Positions 1-9,442 of a DNA stretch of 64,000 nt are shown here, piece by piece. A program made the translations under genes and the position numbers. Each line of letters opens with the position of its first letter. The first letter of the stretch is position 1. This stretch comes from Paradesulfitobacterium ferrireducens (GTDB lineage Bacteria > Bacillota > Desulfitobacteriia > Desulfitobacteriales > Desulfitobacteriaceae). The stretch covers positions 1 through 64,000 of the forward strand of contig NZ_JAFLRH010000017.1 of NCBI RefSeq assembly GCF_017310645.1. Direction: 5' to 3'. The notes below the pieces were generated by a model, which saw only the letters and a list, made by a program, of their open reading frames with translations, had not been told where the DNA came from and searched no databases.

Positions 1-53
1 GAGATAATCGCCGAAGCCGCACAACACCAGAGAATCTCTTCGCGGCGAAGGAT

Positions 54-129
54 GCGGGTAATGCACCTTGGCTATTTTCATCCATCAGTGGTGCCGCATA
101 GCGGCATGGGAGTCTGACTACTGACTCCT
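54..129 (-). repeat. Partial copy of dispersed element A
   Basis: These 76 bases are identical to one end of the full element at 25651-25887, running into the same heptamer sequence. They include the GCCGC-tat-GCGGC mini-hairpin (on this strand GCCGCATAGCGGC). Bases 1-53 do not match the other copies and hold a different GC-rich hairpin-like stretch, so this is either a variant with another core or a copy cut by the window edge. It lies just downstream of the HAD phosphatase gene. Confidence 0.85.
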
Positions 130-162
130 GAATTCTGGCTCCTGACTCCTGACTCCTGACAC
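112..162. repeat. Heptamer short tandem repeat
   Basis: A run of imperfect 7-base units (CTGACTA, CTGACTC, CTGAATT, CTGGCTC) fills the gap up to the stop codon of the HAD gene. The same units recur in about ten intergenic places in the window. They usually border the larger A and B elements. Confidence 0.85.
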
Positions 163-966
163 CTATTTCAGCACGTAGCGTTCGATTGCCTGGGCGACCC
201 CGTCTTCCTCATTGGTTCCGGTGATGACATCCGCTATTTTCCTGACCTCCGGGCGGGCATTCCCCATGGCTACCCCTAGTCCGGCGTAGGTTATCATCTC
301 GACGTCATTGAGACTGTCCCCTACGGCCATCACTTCCTCCTGCTTCACTCCAAACTTCCTGGCCAGCGCGGCTAAAGCTACCCCTTTATTCACTTCGGCA
401 TTAATAAGCTCCAGGAAAAAGGGTTTGGACTTGGTGACATGAATATCCCGGCCGAAACTCTCCCGCAAAACAGGGGCAAACGCATCCAGGCGGGCTTCTT
501 CATCGATGATCAGGATTTTCTCTACCCCTTCGGGCTCAGCAGCCAAAACCGCGGCCAGATCGGCTTCCTCAATATTGACGCTGGCAATGCGTTCATATTC
601 CTGTGTCCATTCCGTAACCTTCTGCACCATCACCCGGTCCCGTAAATATACCTGGGCATAAAGCCCTTGCTGTTCAATCCGGTTCAGAAGCTCGGCCGCC
701 AAGGCGGAAGGAATCACCTTGCGAAAAAAGATTTCCCCGCTTAAAGCCTGAGAAATCAGAGCCCCATGATAGGTAATAACCGGCACATCGACCCCCAATT
801 GCTCAGCATAAGGCTTAGCTGAAATGGTCATGCGCCCGGTCGCAATCGTTAAATTGACACCTTGCTCCCGTGCGGCCTGAATTGCCTTCACCGTGCGGGA
901 GGATATGGTCCAATCATCGCGCAGCAACGTATCGTCAAGATCCATGGCAACCAGGCGAATCGCCAT
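163..966 (-). CDS. Cof-type HAD-superfamily phosphatase
   Basis: This 267-residue soluble protein is a Cof/YwpJ-type haloacid dehalogenase phosphatase, a family that hydrolyses small phosphorylated metabolites such as sugar phosphates or flavin nucleotides in the cytoplasm. Motif I is MDLDDTLL (Asp nucleophile and the Asp two residues later, positions 9 and 11). Motif II is the TGRM segment near residue 43. The late GDSLNDVEM block gives the Mg-binding aspartates, and the cap lies between. The length is typical. The ATG follows a GGGGGGA ribosome-binding site. It stands alone between repeats, and the substrate cannot be deduced from sequence. Confidence 0.9.
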   Translation of the reverse strand: MAIRLVAMDLDDTLLRDDWTISSRTVKAIQAAREQGVNLTIATGRMTISAKPYAEQLGVDVPVITYHGALISQALSGEIFFRKVIPSALAAELLNRIEQQGLYAQVYLRDRVMVQKVTEWTQEYERIASVNIEEADLAAVLAAEPEGVEKILIIDEEARLDAFAPVLRESFGRDIHVTKSKPFFLELINAEVNKGVALAALARKFGVKQEEVMAVGDSLNDVEMITYAGLGVAMGNARPEVRKIADVITGTNEEDGVAQAIERYVLK

Positions 967-988
967 CCGTAATCCCCCCTAAATCGCA

Positions 989-1118
989 GTCCGAGGTCCG
1001 AAGTCCGAGGTCCGTCCTAACTGAATTCTAACTCCTGAATTCTGACTCCTGAATTCTGACTCCTGAATTCTGACTCCTGAATTCTGACTCCTGAATTCTG
1101 ACTCCTGAATTCTGACTC
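989..1118. repeat. Tandem array of a 14-base repeat with an adjoining heptamer array
   Basis: Positions 1021-1118 hold seven head-to-tail copies of CTGAATTCTGACTC, six exact and the first with one change. Each 14-mer is two heptamers of the dispersed family and contains an EcoRI-type palindrome. Positions 989-1016 hold a second heptamer series, GTCCGAG/GTCCGAA. The array fills the gap between uvrA (stop at 1125) and the HAD gene (start at 966). It has no spacers and is not CRISPR. Confidence 0.95.
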
Positions 1119-1124
1119 CTGAAA

Positions 1125-3938
1125 TCACAGATATCGCTTCAGAAACTGCCCCGTGTACGAGCCAGGATAGGCGGCTACTTCTTCCGGGGTGCCGGCGATT
1201 ACGACTTCTCCGCCCCGGTCTCCGCCTTCCGGCCCTAAATCAATCAGATAATCCGCCGTTTTTATCACGTCCAGATTATGCTCGATCACCAGGACGGTAT
1301 CTCCGCCTTCCACCAAGCGGTGCAAAACCTCAAGCAGGCGGTCAACGTCCGCCATATGCAGACCGGTTGTCGGTTCATCCAGGATGTAAATGGTTCTCCC
1401 GGTGCTGCGGCGGCTCAATTCCGTCGCCAGCTTGACCCGCTGCGCTTCCCCGCCGGAGAGCGTAGTGGCCGGCTGTCCGAGCTTGATGTAGCCTAAGCCC
1501 ACATCCTGCAGGGTCTGAAGCTTGCGCTGGATCTTCGGCACTGCCTGGAAAAAGACGAGAGCCTCATCCACTGTCATGTCCAAGACCTGGGCAATGTTTT
1601 TGCCTTTATAGTGTACTTCCAGGGTCTCCCGGTTATATCTCTGCCCGCGGCACACTTCACACGGGACATAGACATCAGGCAAAAAGTGCATTTCAATTTT
1701 AATGATCCCGTCCCCGTGGCAGGCCTCACAGCGCCCGCCCTTGACATTGAAGCTGAAGCGCCCGGGCTTGTAGCCGCGCACTTTGGCTTCCGGCGTCTGG
1801 GAAAAAAGCTCGCGGATGAAGTCAAAAACCCCGGTATAAGTGGCCGGATTCGAGCGCGGGGTGCGCCCGATCGGGGACTGGTCAATATCAATGACTTTGT
1901 CCAGGTACTCCATCCCCTGGATTTTGGCAAAAGCCCCCGGGCGCTGGCGTGAGCCGTTCAAACGGGCAGCCAGCCCTTTATATATGATGTCATTGACCAA
2001 AGTGCTTTTGCCTGAGCCGGAAACTCCGGTCACACACGTAAACACCCCGAGCGGAACTTCGACAGTTATTTGTTTGAGGTTGTTTTCTTCAGCACCCAAG
2101 ACTTTAAGCCATTTCCCGTTGGGAGTCCGGCGCACTAAGGGTACCGGAATTTTTCTCTTTCCGCTCAGGTATTGTCCGGTGACAGATTCCGGCGTGTTCA
2201 GAATCTCCTCCAATGTTCCCTGGGCTACAACCTGGCCTCCATGCGCTCCGGCCCCCGGGCCGATATCTATAATATGGTCCGCAGCCAGCATGGTATCCTC
2301 ATCATGCTCCACCACCAACAGGGTATTGCCCAAGTCACGCAAACGCTGCAAGGTGGAGAGCAAACGGGCATTGTCCCGCTGGTGCAGTCCGATGCTGGGT
2401 TCATCCAGGACATAGAGCACCCCCATGAGGCTGGAGCCGATTTGAGTGGCCAGGCGGATGCGCTGGGCCTCCCCGCCGGAAAGCGTCCCGGCGGCCCGGT
2501 TAAGCGTGAGGTAATCCAGACCCACATTTACCAAGAAGCCAAGGCGCTCCCGAATCTCCTTCAAGACTTGGTGGGCAATTGTCTGTTCTTTTTCCGTAAG
2601 CTTTAGGGACTCTAAAAACTGTAGGCTCTCTGTCACCGGCAGCCGCGTTAAGTCATCGATCGACATATCCCCGACCTTGACGGCCAAAGCCTCCGGTTTG
2701 AGGCGCCTGCCCTGGCAGACCGGGCAGGGGCGTTCACTCATATACTGTTCAATCTCCGTGCGCACCGCGTCTGAGCTGGACTCCCGGTAACGCCGCTCGA
2801 AATATGGAATAAGCCCTTCAAACGGAGCGTGATAAATCTTGGGCTGGTCAAAGACATTGACATAACGGAAGCGCACCGGCACCTTGGTCCCGTGGAGCAG
2901 CCCCTGCCATTGCTCCTCAGTGAAATCCTTAACGGGAGTATCCATGCTAAAGCCTAAAACCTGGGCCACGCCTTCCAGCAGGTTCGGGTAATAATCGGAC
3001 ACAGAGCGGGCCCAGGGCGCAATCGCCCCCTCGCGCAAGGTTTTGCGCCGGTCCGGAATGACCAGGTCAATATCCACTTCCAGATTGGCCCCCAGCCCGG
3101 TACAGGCGGGGCAGGCTCCAAAGGGGCTGTTAAACGAGAACAGGCGCGGGGAAATTTCTTCTAAGGCAATGCCGCAGTCCGGGCAGGCAAAGTTTTCGCT
3201 GAACAAGACCTCCCCGCCATCCATTCGTTGGGCGATTACGTTCCCCTCGCCCAACTGAAGCGCGGTTTCCAAAGAATCAGCGAGGCGCGCGGCGCTGTCC
3301 GGCTTGAGCGCAATCCGGTCGATGATCACATCAATGGAGTGCTTCTTATTCTTCTCCAGTTTAATCTCGTCATTGATATCATAGGTCTCTCCATCCACCC
3401 GTACCCGGACGTATCCGGCCTTGCGGATTTCCTCCAGAACTTTGGCGTGTTCCCCTTTTTTCCCTTTGATTACCGGAGCCAAGATCTGCAGGCGCGTCTT
3501 CTCCGGCCAGGCCATAATCTGGTCTACCATCTGCTGCACGGTCTGGCGGCTGATTTCCCGGCCGCAGCGGGGACAATGGGGATGCCCGATGCGGGCATAA
3601 AGCAGGCGCAAGTAATCGTAGACCTCGGTTACCGTACCTACGGTAGAGCGCGGGTTGCGGCTGGTTGTCTTCTGGTCGATGGAAATCGCCGGAGACAACC
3701 CCTCGATATAATCCACATCCGGCTTGTCCATCTGCCCCAGGAACTGGCGGGCATAAGCCGAGAGAGACTCGACATAGCGCCGCTGCCCCTCGGCATAGAT
3801 GGTATCGAAAGCTAAGGAGGACTTGCCGGAACCGGACAAGCCGGTGATGACCACCAGTTTGTCGCGGGGAATGTCCACATCAATATTTTTTAAGTTATGG
3901 GCGCGGGCGCCGCGCACCTTCAAGTAATCTTGGCTCAT
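1125..3938 (-). CDS. uvrA: Excinuclease ABC subunit A
   Basis: UvrA is the damage-recognising ATPase of nucleotide excision repair. It works as a dimer that loads UvrB on lesions. The 937-residue length is standard. The first Walker A is GLSGSGKS (residues 33-40) and a second, GVSGSGKST, lies near residue 640. Two LSGGEAQR signature motifs mark the twin ABC modules. CxxC zinc sites are visible in the first half (CPRCG, CPDCG, CPAC) and in the C-terminal half (CEAC ... CEVC). The ATG follows GGAGG. uvrB lies upstream on the same strand but is separated by a 300-base repeat element, so tight co-transcription is uncertain. Confidence 0.98.
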   Translation of the reverse strand: MSQDYLKVRGARAHNLKNIDVDIPRDKLVVITGLSGSGKSSLAFDTIYAEGQRRYVESLSAYARQFLGQMDKPDVDYIEGLSPAISIDQKTTSRNPRSTVGTVTEVYDYLRLLYARIGHPHCPRCGREISRQTVQQMVDQIMAWPEKTRLQILAPVIKGKKGEHAKVLEEIRKAGYVRVRVDGETYDINDEIKLEKNKKHSIDVIIDRIALKPDSAARLADSLETALQLGEGNVIAQRMDGGEVLFSENFACPDCGIALEEISPRLFSFNSPFGACPACTGLGANLEVDIDLVIPDRRKTLREGAIAPWARSVSDYYPNLLEGVAQVLGFSMDTPVKDFTEEQWQGLLHGTKVPVRFRYVNVFDQPKIYHAPFEGLIPYFERRYRESSSDAVRTEIEQYMSERPCPVCQGRRLKPEALAVKVGDMSIDDLTRLPVTESLQFLESLKLTEKEQTIAHQVLKEIRERLGFLVNVGLDYLTLNRAAGTLSGGEAQRIRLATQIGSSLMGVLYVLDEPSIGLHQRDNARLLSTLQRLRDLGNTLLVVEHDEDTMLAADHIIDIGPGAGAHGGQVVAQGTLEEILNTPESVTGQYLSGKRKIPVPLVRRTPNGKWLKVLGAEENNLKQITVEVPLGVFTCVTGVSGSGKSTLVNDIIYKGLAARLNGSRQRPGAFAKIQGMEYLDKVIDIDQSPIGRTPRSNPATYTGVFDFIRELFSQTPEAKVRGYKPGRFSFNVKGGRCEACHGDGIIKIEMHFLPDVYVPCEVCRGQRYNRETLEVHYKGKNIAQVLDMTVDEALVFFQAVPKIQRKLQTLQDVGLGYIKLGQPATTLSGGEAQRVKLATELSRRSTGRTIYILDEPTTGLHMADVDRLLEVLHRLVEGGDTVLVIEHNLDVIKTADYLIDLGPEGGDRGGEVVIAGTPEEVAAYPGSYTGQFLKRYL

Positions 3939-3974
3939 AAGTCCTCCAGATTTATATTACGAAAATATAATGGA

Positions 3975-4230
3975 CGAAATACAGGCCCGCTCACCACGCG
4001 CCGGATGCTCGAACAGCGTGAAGCTGTTCGCCGAAGGATCGAAGTTTGTCGGCTCCGCTGACGCATCCGAAACCCTTTTGCTTTCTGCATGTGCGCCGCG
4101 TTGTGTGCCGTCCATGGCACACGCGGCATCAGTCCATCCGTGGACTAGTCCCGTCGGTGCGTCTAACGCTACGCCGACTACACTCGCTTAACGCTCCTTT
4201 GCTCAAACGGTTCGCTAAGCTTGTATTTCG
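3975..4230. repeat. Fold-back element A' between uvrB and uvrA
   Basis: This fills the 301-base uvrB-uvrA gap (3939-4239). Its ends are inverted repeats (GACGAAATACAGGC and GCTTGTATTTCGCC, 12 of 14 paired). It shares two terminal modules with element A: CCCGCTCACCACGCGCCGGA at 3989-4008, and CGCTCCTTTGCTC plus CGGTTCGCTAAG near 4190-4217. The core between them differs and contains several short hairpins, for example around 4108-4125 and 4129-4145. It carries no ORF that I believe. Confidence 0.75.
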
Positions 4231-4239
4231 CCATACTAA

Positions 4240-6306
4240 TTAGCGTTTAGCTCTCTTCGCGGTCTTGGCAGCGTTGGCTGGGCCGGAGGCGGAGGCTTTG
4301 CGGGTGTCATAGCGGGAGCTGCGGCGCTGGACGGGCAGGCGCAGCTTGTTCTCTTCTCCTTTGAGTTCGATTATGAGGTCGCGCAGTTCAGCGGCCCTTT
4401 CAAATTCCAGATTCTTCGCCGCCTCACGCATTTCTTGCTCGAGAGCGCGGATGGCGGTTGCCAGTTCCTCAGGAGAGAGTTTACCCCCGTATGCCTGTTT
4501 CTTCTCTGCGACCATGGTCGCTTCCGGCACTTCGTACACGGGCTTGCGGATGGTTTGCGGAACAATGCCCATTGTTTCATTATAGGCCTTTTGGATTTTA
4601 CGCCGGCGTTCCGTTTCGGAAATAGCCACCTTCATCGATTCGGTGACGCTGTCGGCATACATAATCACCTGACCGCCGGCATTGCGGGCCGCGCGTCCGA
4701 TGGTCTGAATCAGGGAACGCTCCGCCCGCAGGAAGCCTTCTTTGTCCGCGTCCAGGATGGCGACCAGCGACACCTCCGGCAAATCCAGACCCTCGCGCAA
4801 TAGGTTGATCCCCACAACGACATCGACCACCCCGAGCCTCAGCTCGCGCAGGATTTCCACCCGCTCCAGCGTTGTGATGTCCGAGTGCAAGTATTTTACT
4901 TTCAGCTCCAGGTTTTTCAGGTAATCTGTCAGTTCCTCCGCCATCTTTTTGGTCAGAGTGGTTACTAAGACCCTCTCCTGGCGGGCAATCCGCTTGTTAA
5001 TCTCACCCACTAAATCGTCAATCTGCCCTTTGGTCGGGCGCACAAAAATTTCCGGGTCCAGCAGCCCGGTCGGCCGGATAATTTGCTCCACCAAGACAGG
5101 GCAATGCTCGAGTTCGTACGGCCCCGGGGTGGCGCTTACATAAACACGCTGGGGCACCAGCCGCTCGAACTCGGCAAACTTCAAGGGGCGGTTGTCGAGA
5201 GCGGACGGGAGGCGGAAGCCGAAATCCACCAGGGTGGTCTTGCGCGAGCGGTCCCCTTCATACATCCCGCGCACCTGGGGCAGGGTCACATGGGATTCAT
5301 CCACAAACAACAGAAAATCCTCCGGGAAGTAATGGAGCAAGGTATAGGGAGTTTCCCCCGCGGCCCGGAAGGTGAGGTGGCGGGAATAATTCTCTACCCC
5401 ATTGCAGAAGCCCATTTCCCTGAGCATTTCCAGGTCGTAGCGTGTTCTCTGCTCAAGCCGCTGGGCTTCTAAGAGCTTGTTTTCAGACTTTAAATAGGCC
5501 AGTCTCTCCTCCAGTTCAGCTTCAATATTGTCACAGGCTGCCAGCAGCTTCTCCCGGGCCGTCACATAGTGGGAATTTGGGAAAATAGAGACATGCCGGC
5601 GCTCGCCGAGAATCTCCCCGGTCAGCACGTTAATTTCATAAATATGCTCGATCTCATCACCGAACAGCTCAACCCGGATCGCCTGTTCTGAAGCTGAGGC
5701 GGGATAAATTTCGACCACATCCCCCCGTGCGCGGAACGTCCCGCGCACGAAGGCGATATCATTGCGGTCATACTGAATGGATACCAGCTTGCGCAACATA
5801 TCGTCCCGGTCGAGCTCCTGCCCTTGGCGCAAAGACAAGACCAAATCACGGTATTCATCCGGAGAACCCAAACCGTAGATACAGGAAACGCTGGCGACCA
5901 CAATGACATCCCGCCGTTCAAAGAGGGACGCTGTGGCCGAGTGGCGAAGCTTTTCGATCTCATCATTAATCGAAGCGTCTTTTTCAATATAGGTGTCGCT
6001 GGAAGGAACATACGCTTCAGGCTGATAATAATCGTAATAACTGACAAAGTATTCGACTGCGTTCTCCGGGAAAAACTCTTTGAATTCACTATAAAGCTGG
6101 GCGGCCAGGGTCTTATTATGCGCCAGCACCAAGGTCGGCTTCTGAACCTCAGCAATAATGCTTGCCATCGTATAGGTTTTGCCGGACCCTGTGACTCCTA
6201 AAAGGGTCTGGTGTTTTTTCCCGTCCCTGACGCCTTGTGCTAAACTCTCAATCGCCTGCGGTTGGTCCCCTGATGGTTTATACGGTGCATGCAGACGAAA
6301 TTCCAT
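4240..6306 (-). CDS. uvrB: Excinuclease ABC subunit B
   Basis: UvrB is the helicase-like subunit that verifies DNA damage and recruits UvrC. The 688-residue protein has Walker A GVTGSGKT (37-44), the beta-hairpin region [17 protein letters not shown] near residue 95, helicase motif VI (QTIGRAARN), and the C-terminal UVR motif that contacts UvrC ([13 protein letters not shown]). The last 25 residues are a Lys/Arg/Ala-rich tail, as is common in this family. The ATG follows AAGGAG by 10 bases. A sigma-A-like promoter lies just upstream. I see no LexA-type operator in the 120-base leader, so SOS control is not supported here. Confidence 0.98.
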   Translation of the reverse strand: MEFRLHAPYKPSGDQPQAIESLAQGVRDGKKHQTLLGVTGSGKTYTMASIIAEVQKPTLVLAHNKTLAAQLYSEFKEFFPENAVEYFVSYYDYYQPEAYVPSSDTYIEKDASINDEIEKLRHSATASLFERRDVIVVASVSCIYGLGSPDEYRDLVLSLRQGQELDRDDMLRKLVSIQYDRNDIAFVRGTFRARGDVVEIYPASASEQAIRVELFGDEIEHIYEINVLTGEILGERRHVSIFPNSHYVTAREKLLAACDNIEAELEERLAYLKSENKLLEAQRLEQRTRYDLEMLREMGFCNGVENYSRHLTFRAAGETPYTLLHYFPEDFLLFVDESHVTLPQVRGMYEGDRSRKTTLVDFGFRLPSALDNRPLKFAEFERLVPQRVYVSATPGPYELEHCPVLVEQIIRPTGLLDPEIFVRPTKGQIDDLVGEINKRIARQERVLVTTLTKKMAEELTDYLKNLELKVKYLHSDITTLERVEILRELRLGVVDVVVGINLLREGLDLPEVSLVAILDADKEGFLRAERSLIQTIGRAARNAGGQVIMYADSVTESMKVAISETERRRKIQKAYNETMGIVPQTIRKPVYEVPEATMVAEKKQAYGGKLSPEELATAIRALEQEMREAAKNLEFERAAELRDLIIELKGEENKLRLPVQRRSSRYDTRKASASGPANAAKTAKRAKR

Positions 6307-6375
6307 AAGTGTTTTACTCCTTACTTTCCTTGGATAAATTTAACTAGCTTATAAATCGTAATAAGTCTAAATTAA

Positions 6376-6405
6376 ATTATATCACTCCGGGAAGTAAAGA
6401 GCCAA
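6376..6405 (-). promoter_or_regulatory. Putative sigma-A promoter of uvrB
   Basis: On the minus strand a perfect -10 TATAAT (6376-6381) is preceded after 18 bases by TTGGCT (4 of 6 matches to TTGACA). It lies 70 bases upstream of the uvrB start, in the gap after the lipoprotein gene. Confidence 0.5.
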
Positions 6406-6427
6406 ACTTTCCTTTATTCGTTGTCCG

Positions 6428-7978
6428 TCAACCTGGTGAATTATTTCCTCCATTTTCTCCGCCATTCTTTTTATCTTTTTGGTCTCCTTGTTCCTTATCT
6501 CCGTTCTTCCCGTCCTGGCCTGAAGTTTGGGATTGCTTTTGACTGGCGGAGGGTTGGTTTTGCAGAAGCATTTCAGGCGGAATCGTACGCACTTGCTCAT
6601 TAGCGTTTTTCTCTGTCCCGATGACTTTACCTTGTGCATCCAAATATTCTCTGGTCGTCTCGGTGCGCACCCGTTCCGTAACTTTTTGAACTCCGGCCGG
6701 GAGTCCGGTTGATGGCTGCTGTCCACCGGACTGACTTTGATTTTGCCCGCCTTGGGCGCTTTGGCCTGATGCATTTTGGCTGCCTTGACTTTGCCCTTGA
6801 TTGGCTTGTCCCTGGCCTTGTTGTCCTTGCTTCCCTGACTGGTCTTGCTGCTGCCCGGCCGCCTGTTCCTGAGCGGCGGCATTCAAGGTCGTCACGTAGC
6901 TTTTTTGGACTAAAGCTATATTTTCCGGTGTTACCGGCTTCACCGGGAGAATCTTGGCCGGAATTTCTCCTCCATCACTGGGGATAGAACTTGTGATATC
7001 CAAAGGTTCATTTTTGACAATCTTTTGAGCCCATTGATAGGCGTTGACACCTAATAAATAGGGAGAAGTATCTACATCCGCTATTTGCCCGCCGGAGGCC
7101 ATTCTTTGCAGGGATTGAATATTGGCCTGCCCGTTCACTAAGAAAACTTTATCGGCTAACTGCATCTGCTTCAGGACCTCTGAAGCCTGAGCCGACAATT
7201 TCTCGGTCTGCGCCAAGACTCCTTGAACTTTGCCCGGATTTTTCTGGAGGTAATCAATAAAGCTTTGCCTGGCCACGGATTCTGACCCGGGAGGGCTGCC
7301 AATAACCACGAGATTGATTTTCGGATTTTTGCTCAAAACAGCTTTAGCCCCCGCCACCAGGCTCTGGGAAGCGCTGTCATTGGGATCAGCCTGCAAGAAT
7401 ATCAACTGGCCTTCCTGCATCTTAGCTAAAGCGCTTTCCGCCATGAGCTGGCCCACGCTTTCGGGATTTGACAGCACGACACCTACCGGTTTCACCCCTG
7501 AAGGCACTTGTCCGATGGTTAGAATGGGTACTTTGCTTTGGCTGGCCGCTTGCAATAAATTTTGGGATTTCCCCCCTTGGTATATCAAAACCTTGGCCCC
7601 TTGCAGCGGATCATCATTTTGGTTTGAACTCTGGCTGCTTTCATTCGATCCGGACTTGGATTTAGCGTTGGATTTCGAGCCGGAGGACTGTCCGGAGCTG
7701 CCCTTAGACTGTTGATTGTTGCCCGCTCCTTGGGATTGGGCCGCACTTGCAGATAAATATTTTACTTCCATATTTTCCTTTTTAGCCATATCTTCGATCC
7801 CTTTTTGAATAAGTATTTTATTGGGATCCTCGTCATTTAGAGCTACTCCGATGACTTGCTTAGAATCAGATGTTTTTGGGGAAGAAGTTTTCTTTTTATT
7901 TCCTAAAAGGTCTTGTAGACCGCAGCCTGTTAAGGTTAAACTTAAAAGTAGAGTTAATAGGATATAAAAGAATCGCAT
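6428..7978 (-). CDS. Lipoprotein with periplasmic-binding-protein (type 1) fold
   Basis: This 516-residue predicted lipoprotein starts with a hydrophobic signal ending in LTGC (lipobox, Cys about residue 19). Residues ~40-370 read like a sugar-type PBP1 domain (VIGVALNDEDPNK ... GIEDMAKKENMEV ... PILTIGQVPSGV ... GVLAQTEK), interrupted near residues 80-125 by a Ser/Gln/Asn-rich insert. Residues ~375-430 are a Gln/Gly/Ser-rich linker, followed by a short charged segment (VTERVRTETTREYLD) and a Lys/Asp/Gly-rich end. No ABC permease or ATPase lies nearby, so it may be an orphan sensor or binding protein rather than a transporter part. Low-complexity regions are unusual for a pure solute receptor. 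The ligand is unknown. Confidence 0.7.
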   Translation of the reverse strand: MRFFYILLTLLLSLTLTGCGLQDLLGNKKKTSSPKTSDSKQVIGVALNDEDPNKILIQKGIEDMAKKENMEVKYLSASAAQSQGAGNNQQSKGSSGQSSGSKSNAKSKSGSNESSQSSNQNDDPLQGAKVLIYQGGKSQNLLQAASQSKVPILTIGQVPSGVKPVGVVLSNPESVGQLMAESALAKMQEGQLIFLQADPNDSASQSLVAGAKAVLSKNPKINLVVIGSPPGSESVARQSFIDYLQKNPGKVQGVLAQTEKLSAQASEVLKQMQLADKVFLVNGQANIQSLQRMASGGQIADVDTSPYLLGVNAYQWAQKIVKNEPLDITSSIPSDGGEIPAKILPVKPVTPENIALVQKSYVTTLNAAAQEQAAGQQQDQSGKQGQQGQGQANQGQSQGSQNASGQSAQGGQNQSQSGGQQPSTGLPAGVQKVTERVRTETTREYLDAQGKVIGTEKNANEQVRTIPPEMLLQNQPSASQKQSQTSGQDGKNGDKEQGDQKDKKNGGENGGNNSPG

Positions 7979-8013
7979 AGGACACGCCTCCTCCCGTAAG
8001 TACTCAGTTGATT

Positions 8014-8104
8014 AGGAGTCAGGAGTCAGGAGCCGAATAACAAAACGAAATTTTAATTCTATTTCACATTCTGATTACTGAATTCTGGCTACTGAATTCT
8101 TTCA
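8014..8104. repeat. Heptamer repeat patches in the divergent gap
   Basis: Two small clusters of the dispersed heptamer (GGAGTCA units at 8014-8034, and ACTGAATTCTGGCTACTGAATT at 8076-8097 in mixed form) lie between the lipoprotein gene and the oppositely oriented membrane protein gene. Confidence 0.75.
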
Positions 8105-8157
8105 GCATTTAGTTTTCCCGCGGACATCTTAAAAATTCGGAAATAAAGGATGGTACG

Positions 8158-8496
8158 ATGCTAAGCTTTTTGGTAAAACTGCTCATTAATTCCATGGCTT
8201 TAATTTTAACAACTTTATTTGTTCCGGGGCTGCACCTGGCCCGCTTTTCCACGGCGATCTGGGCCGCCCTGGTTTGGGGTTTAGTCAACAGCTTGATCCG
8301 CCCAGTTCTTTCCTTTTTTACCTTTCCCCTTCAGCTTGTTACTTTGGGCCTATTTACTCTAATCCTTAACGGGCTTATGCTGGCATTGACGGCCAAACTC
8401 GTTCCGGGCTTCAGCATCCGCAGCTTTTCCAGCGCAGTGATAGGGTCGGTGGTGTTAAGCATCATTAGTTTGGTACTGACCCATTTGTTTGATTAG
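8158..8496 (+). CDS. YvlD-like four-helix membrane protein (phage holin 4_2 family)
   Basis: This 112-residue integral membrane protein has about four hydrophobic helices and the family signature of closely spaced NSLIRPVLSFFTFPLQLVTLGLF. This family (Pfam Phage_holin_4_2, B. subtilis YvlD) is widespread on bacterial chromosomes and the holin name is historical; no lytic role is implied. The function is unknown, although YvlD in Bacillus is tied to envelope stress. The ATG follows AAAGGA. It is 39 bases upstream of the HDOD gene on the same strand and may be co-transcribed with it. Confidence 0.85.
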   Translation: MLSFLVKLLINSMALILTTLFVPGLHLARFSTAIWAALVWGLVNSLIRPVLSFFTFPLQLVTLGLFTLILNGLMLALTAKLVPGFSIRSFSSAVIGSVVLSIISLVLTHLFD

Positions 8497-8535
8497 GCTT
8501 CGTGAATATTTAGACAAGACTGGAGGGATTACAAG

Positions 8536-9378
8536 ATGCCTGTTAAATTAGAACACATCCTGAAACGGGTTCAAGCCCTTCCCGCCTTGCCCGCCTCAGC
8601 CATGCGCGTCATTGCTCTGACCAAAAACCCCGAGACCAATATTAAAGATTTGCAGGCGGTAATCGCCCAAGATCCGGCCTTAGCCGCAGGTATTTTACGC
8701 CAGGCCAATTCGTCCTATTATGGGTATGCCCGCCGTATTTCCTCCCTGCAGGACGGAATCATGATTCTGGGCTTTCAAGCCATCCAGGGTCTGGCGATGG
8801 CCTCAGCAGTCGCTCCTATCCTTAAGGTAAACCTCGCCGGGTATGAGATCGATCAGGAAGGGTTGTGGCAGCACTCCATGCTTACAGCCATGACTGCCAA
8901 AAAGCTATGTAAAATCTTAAAACTCCCGCATGGGGATACTGCCTTTACGGCCGGCCTTTTGCACGATATCGGCAAAATTATTATTACGGTCTATCTCCAG
9001 GAAATCGGTTCCTATATACTCAAAAAAATAAATGACTCCAGCCTGACCTATGCAGAACTGGAGGAAAAAGTCATCGGTTTCGGCCACGCCACCGTTGGCG
9101 GATTTATTGCCAAACACTGGAACCTGCCCCCAGAGTTAGTGAGCGCCATTTCTTATCACCATACCCTCCCTTCCGAGGATCCGCACCCGGATGTTACCGC
9201 CGTTGTACATATTGCCAATTCTCTAGCCAATACGATGGGCGTTGGAGGCGGGGTCGACAGCTTCCTCAATCCTTTAGAGGAAAAGGCCTTAGCACGTTTT
9301 CAACTGACGGAAGCTGATTTGGAACTCCTCATGGCGGAAATGGGCGAGCTTCTCTCAGATCCGTCTTTGTTCGGGTAA
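8536..9378 (+). CDS. HDOD domain signalling protein
   Basis: This 280-residue cytoplasmic protein is an HDOD domain almost end to end. It opens LPALPASAMRVI, then QDPALAAGILRQANSSYYG, and carries an HD-like AGLLHDIGKII block near residue 142 and SYHH near residue 210. Many HDOD proteins lack phosphodiesterase residues and act as regulatory scaffolds. Here HD is present at the first motif, but I cannot establish catalysis. No partner domain (GGDEF, EAL or receiver) is fused. The start follows TGGAGGG. It lies just upstream of the LytS/LytTR genes, so a signalling link is possible but only inferred. Confidence 0.85.
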   Translation: MPVKLEHILKRVQALPALPASAMRVIALTKNPETNIKDLQAVIAQDPALAAGILRQANSSYYGYARRISSLQDGIMILGFQAIQGLAMASAVAPILKVNLAGYEIDQEGLWQHSMLTAMTAKKLCKILKLPHGDTAFTAGLLHDIGKIIITVYLQEIGSYILKKINDSSLTYAELEEKVIGFGHATVGGFIAKHWNLPPELVSAISYHHTLPSEDPHPDVTAVVHIANSLANTMGVGGGVDSFLNPLEEKALARFQLTEADLELLMAEMGELLSDPSLFG

Positions 9379-9442
9379 ACCTTAAACAGTTCACACCAAG
9401 ACAAACTAGCAAAACAGGCGTATACTTGTGTTGGTGGTGAAT

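Noticed and set aside
1021..1118. CRISPR-like tandem array
   Set aside because: Repeats are directly adjacent with no spacers, and no cas genes are present; this is a simple tandem repeat.
1840..3815. Long plus-strand ORFs (up to 195 residues) opposite uvrA
   Set aside because: They are antisense shadows of a highly conserved gene, have no ribosome-binding sites and show no recognisable domains.
6307..6427. LexA/SOS operator upstream of uvrB
   Set aside because: I found no CGAAC-N4-GTTCG-like palindrome in the leader.
8158..8496. Prophage holin and hence a prophage
   Set aside because: The family name is historical; these YvlD-like proteins are chromosomal and no other phage genes are nearby.
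9398..9426. Sigma-A promoter AAGACA-N17-TATACT before the LytS gene
   Set aside because: It would start transcription within about 10 bases of the start codon and leave no room for the ribosome-binding site.
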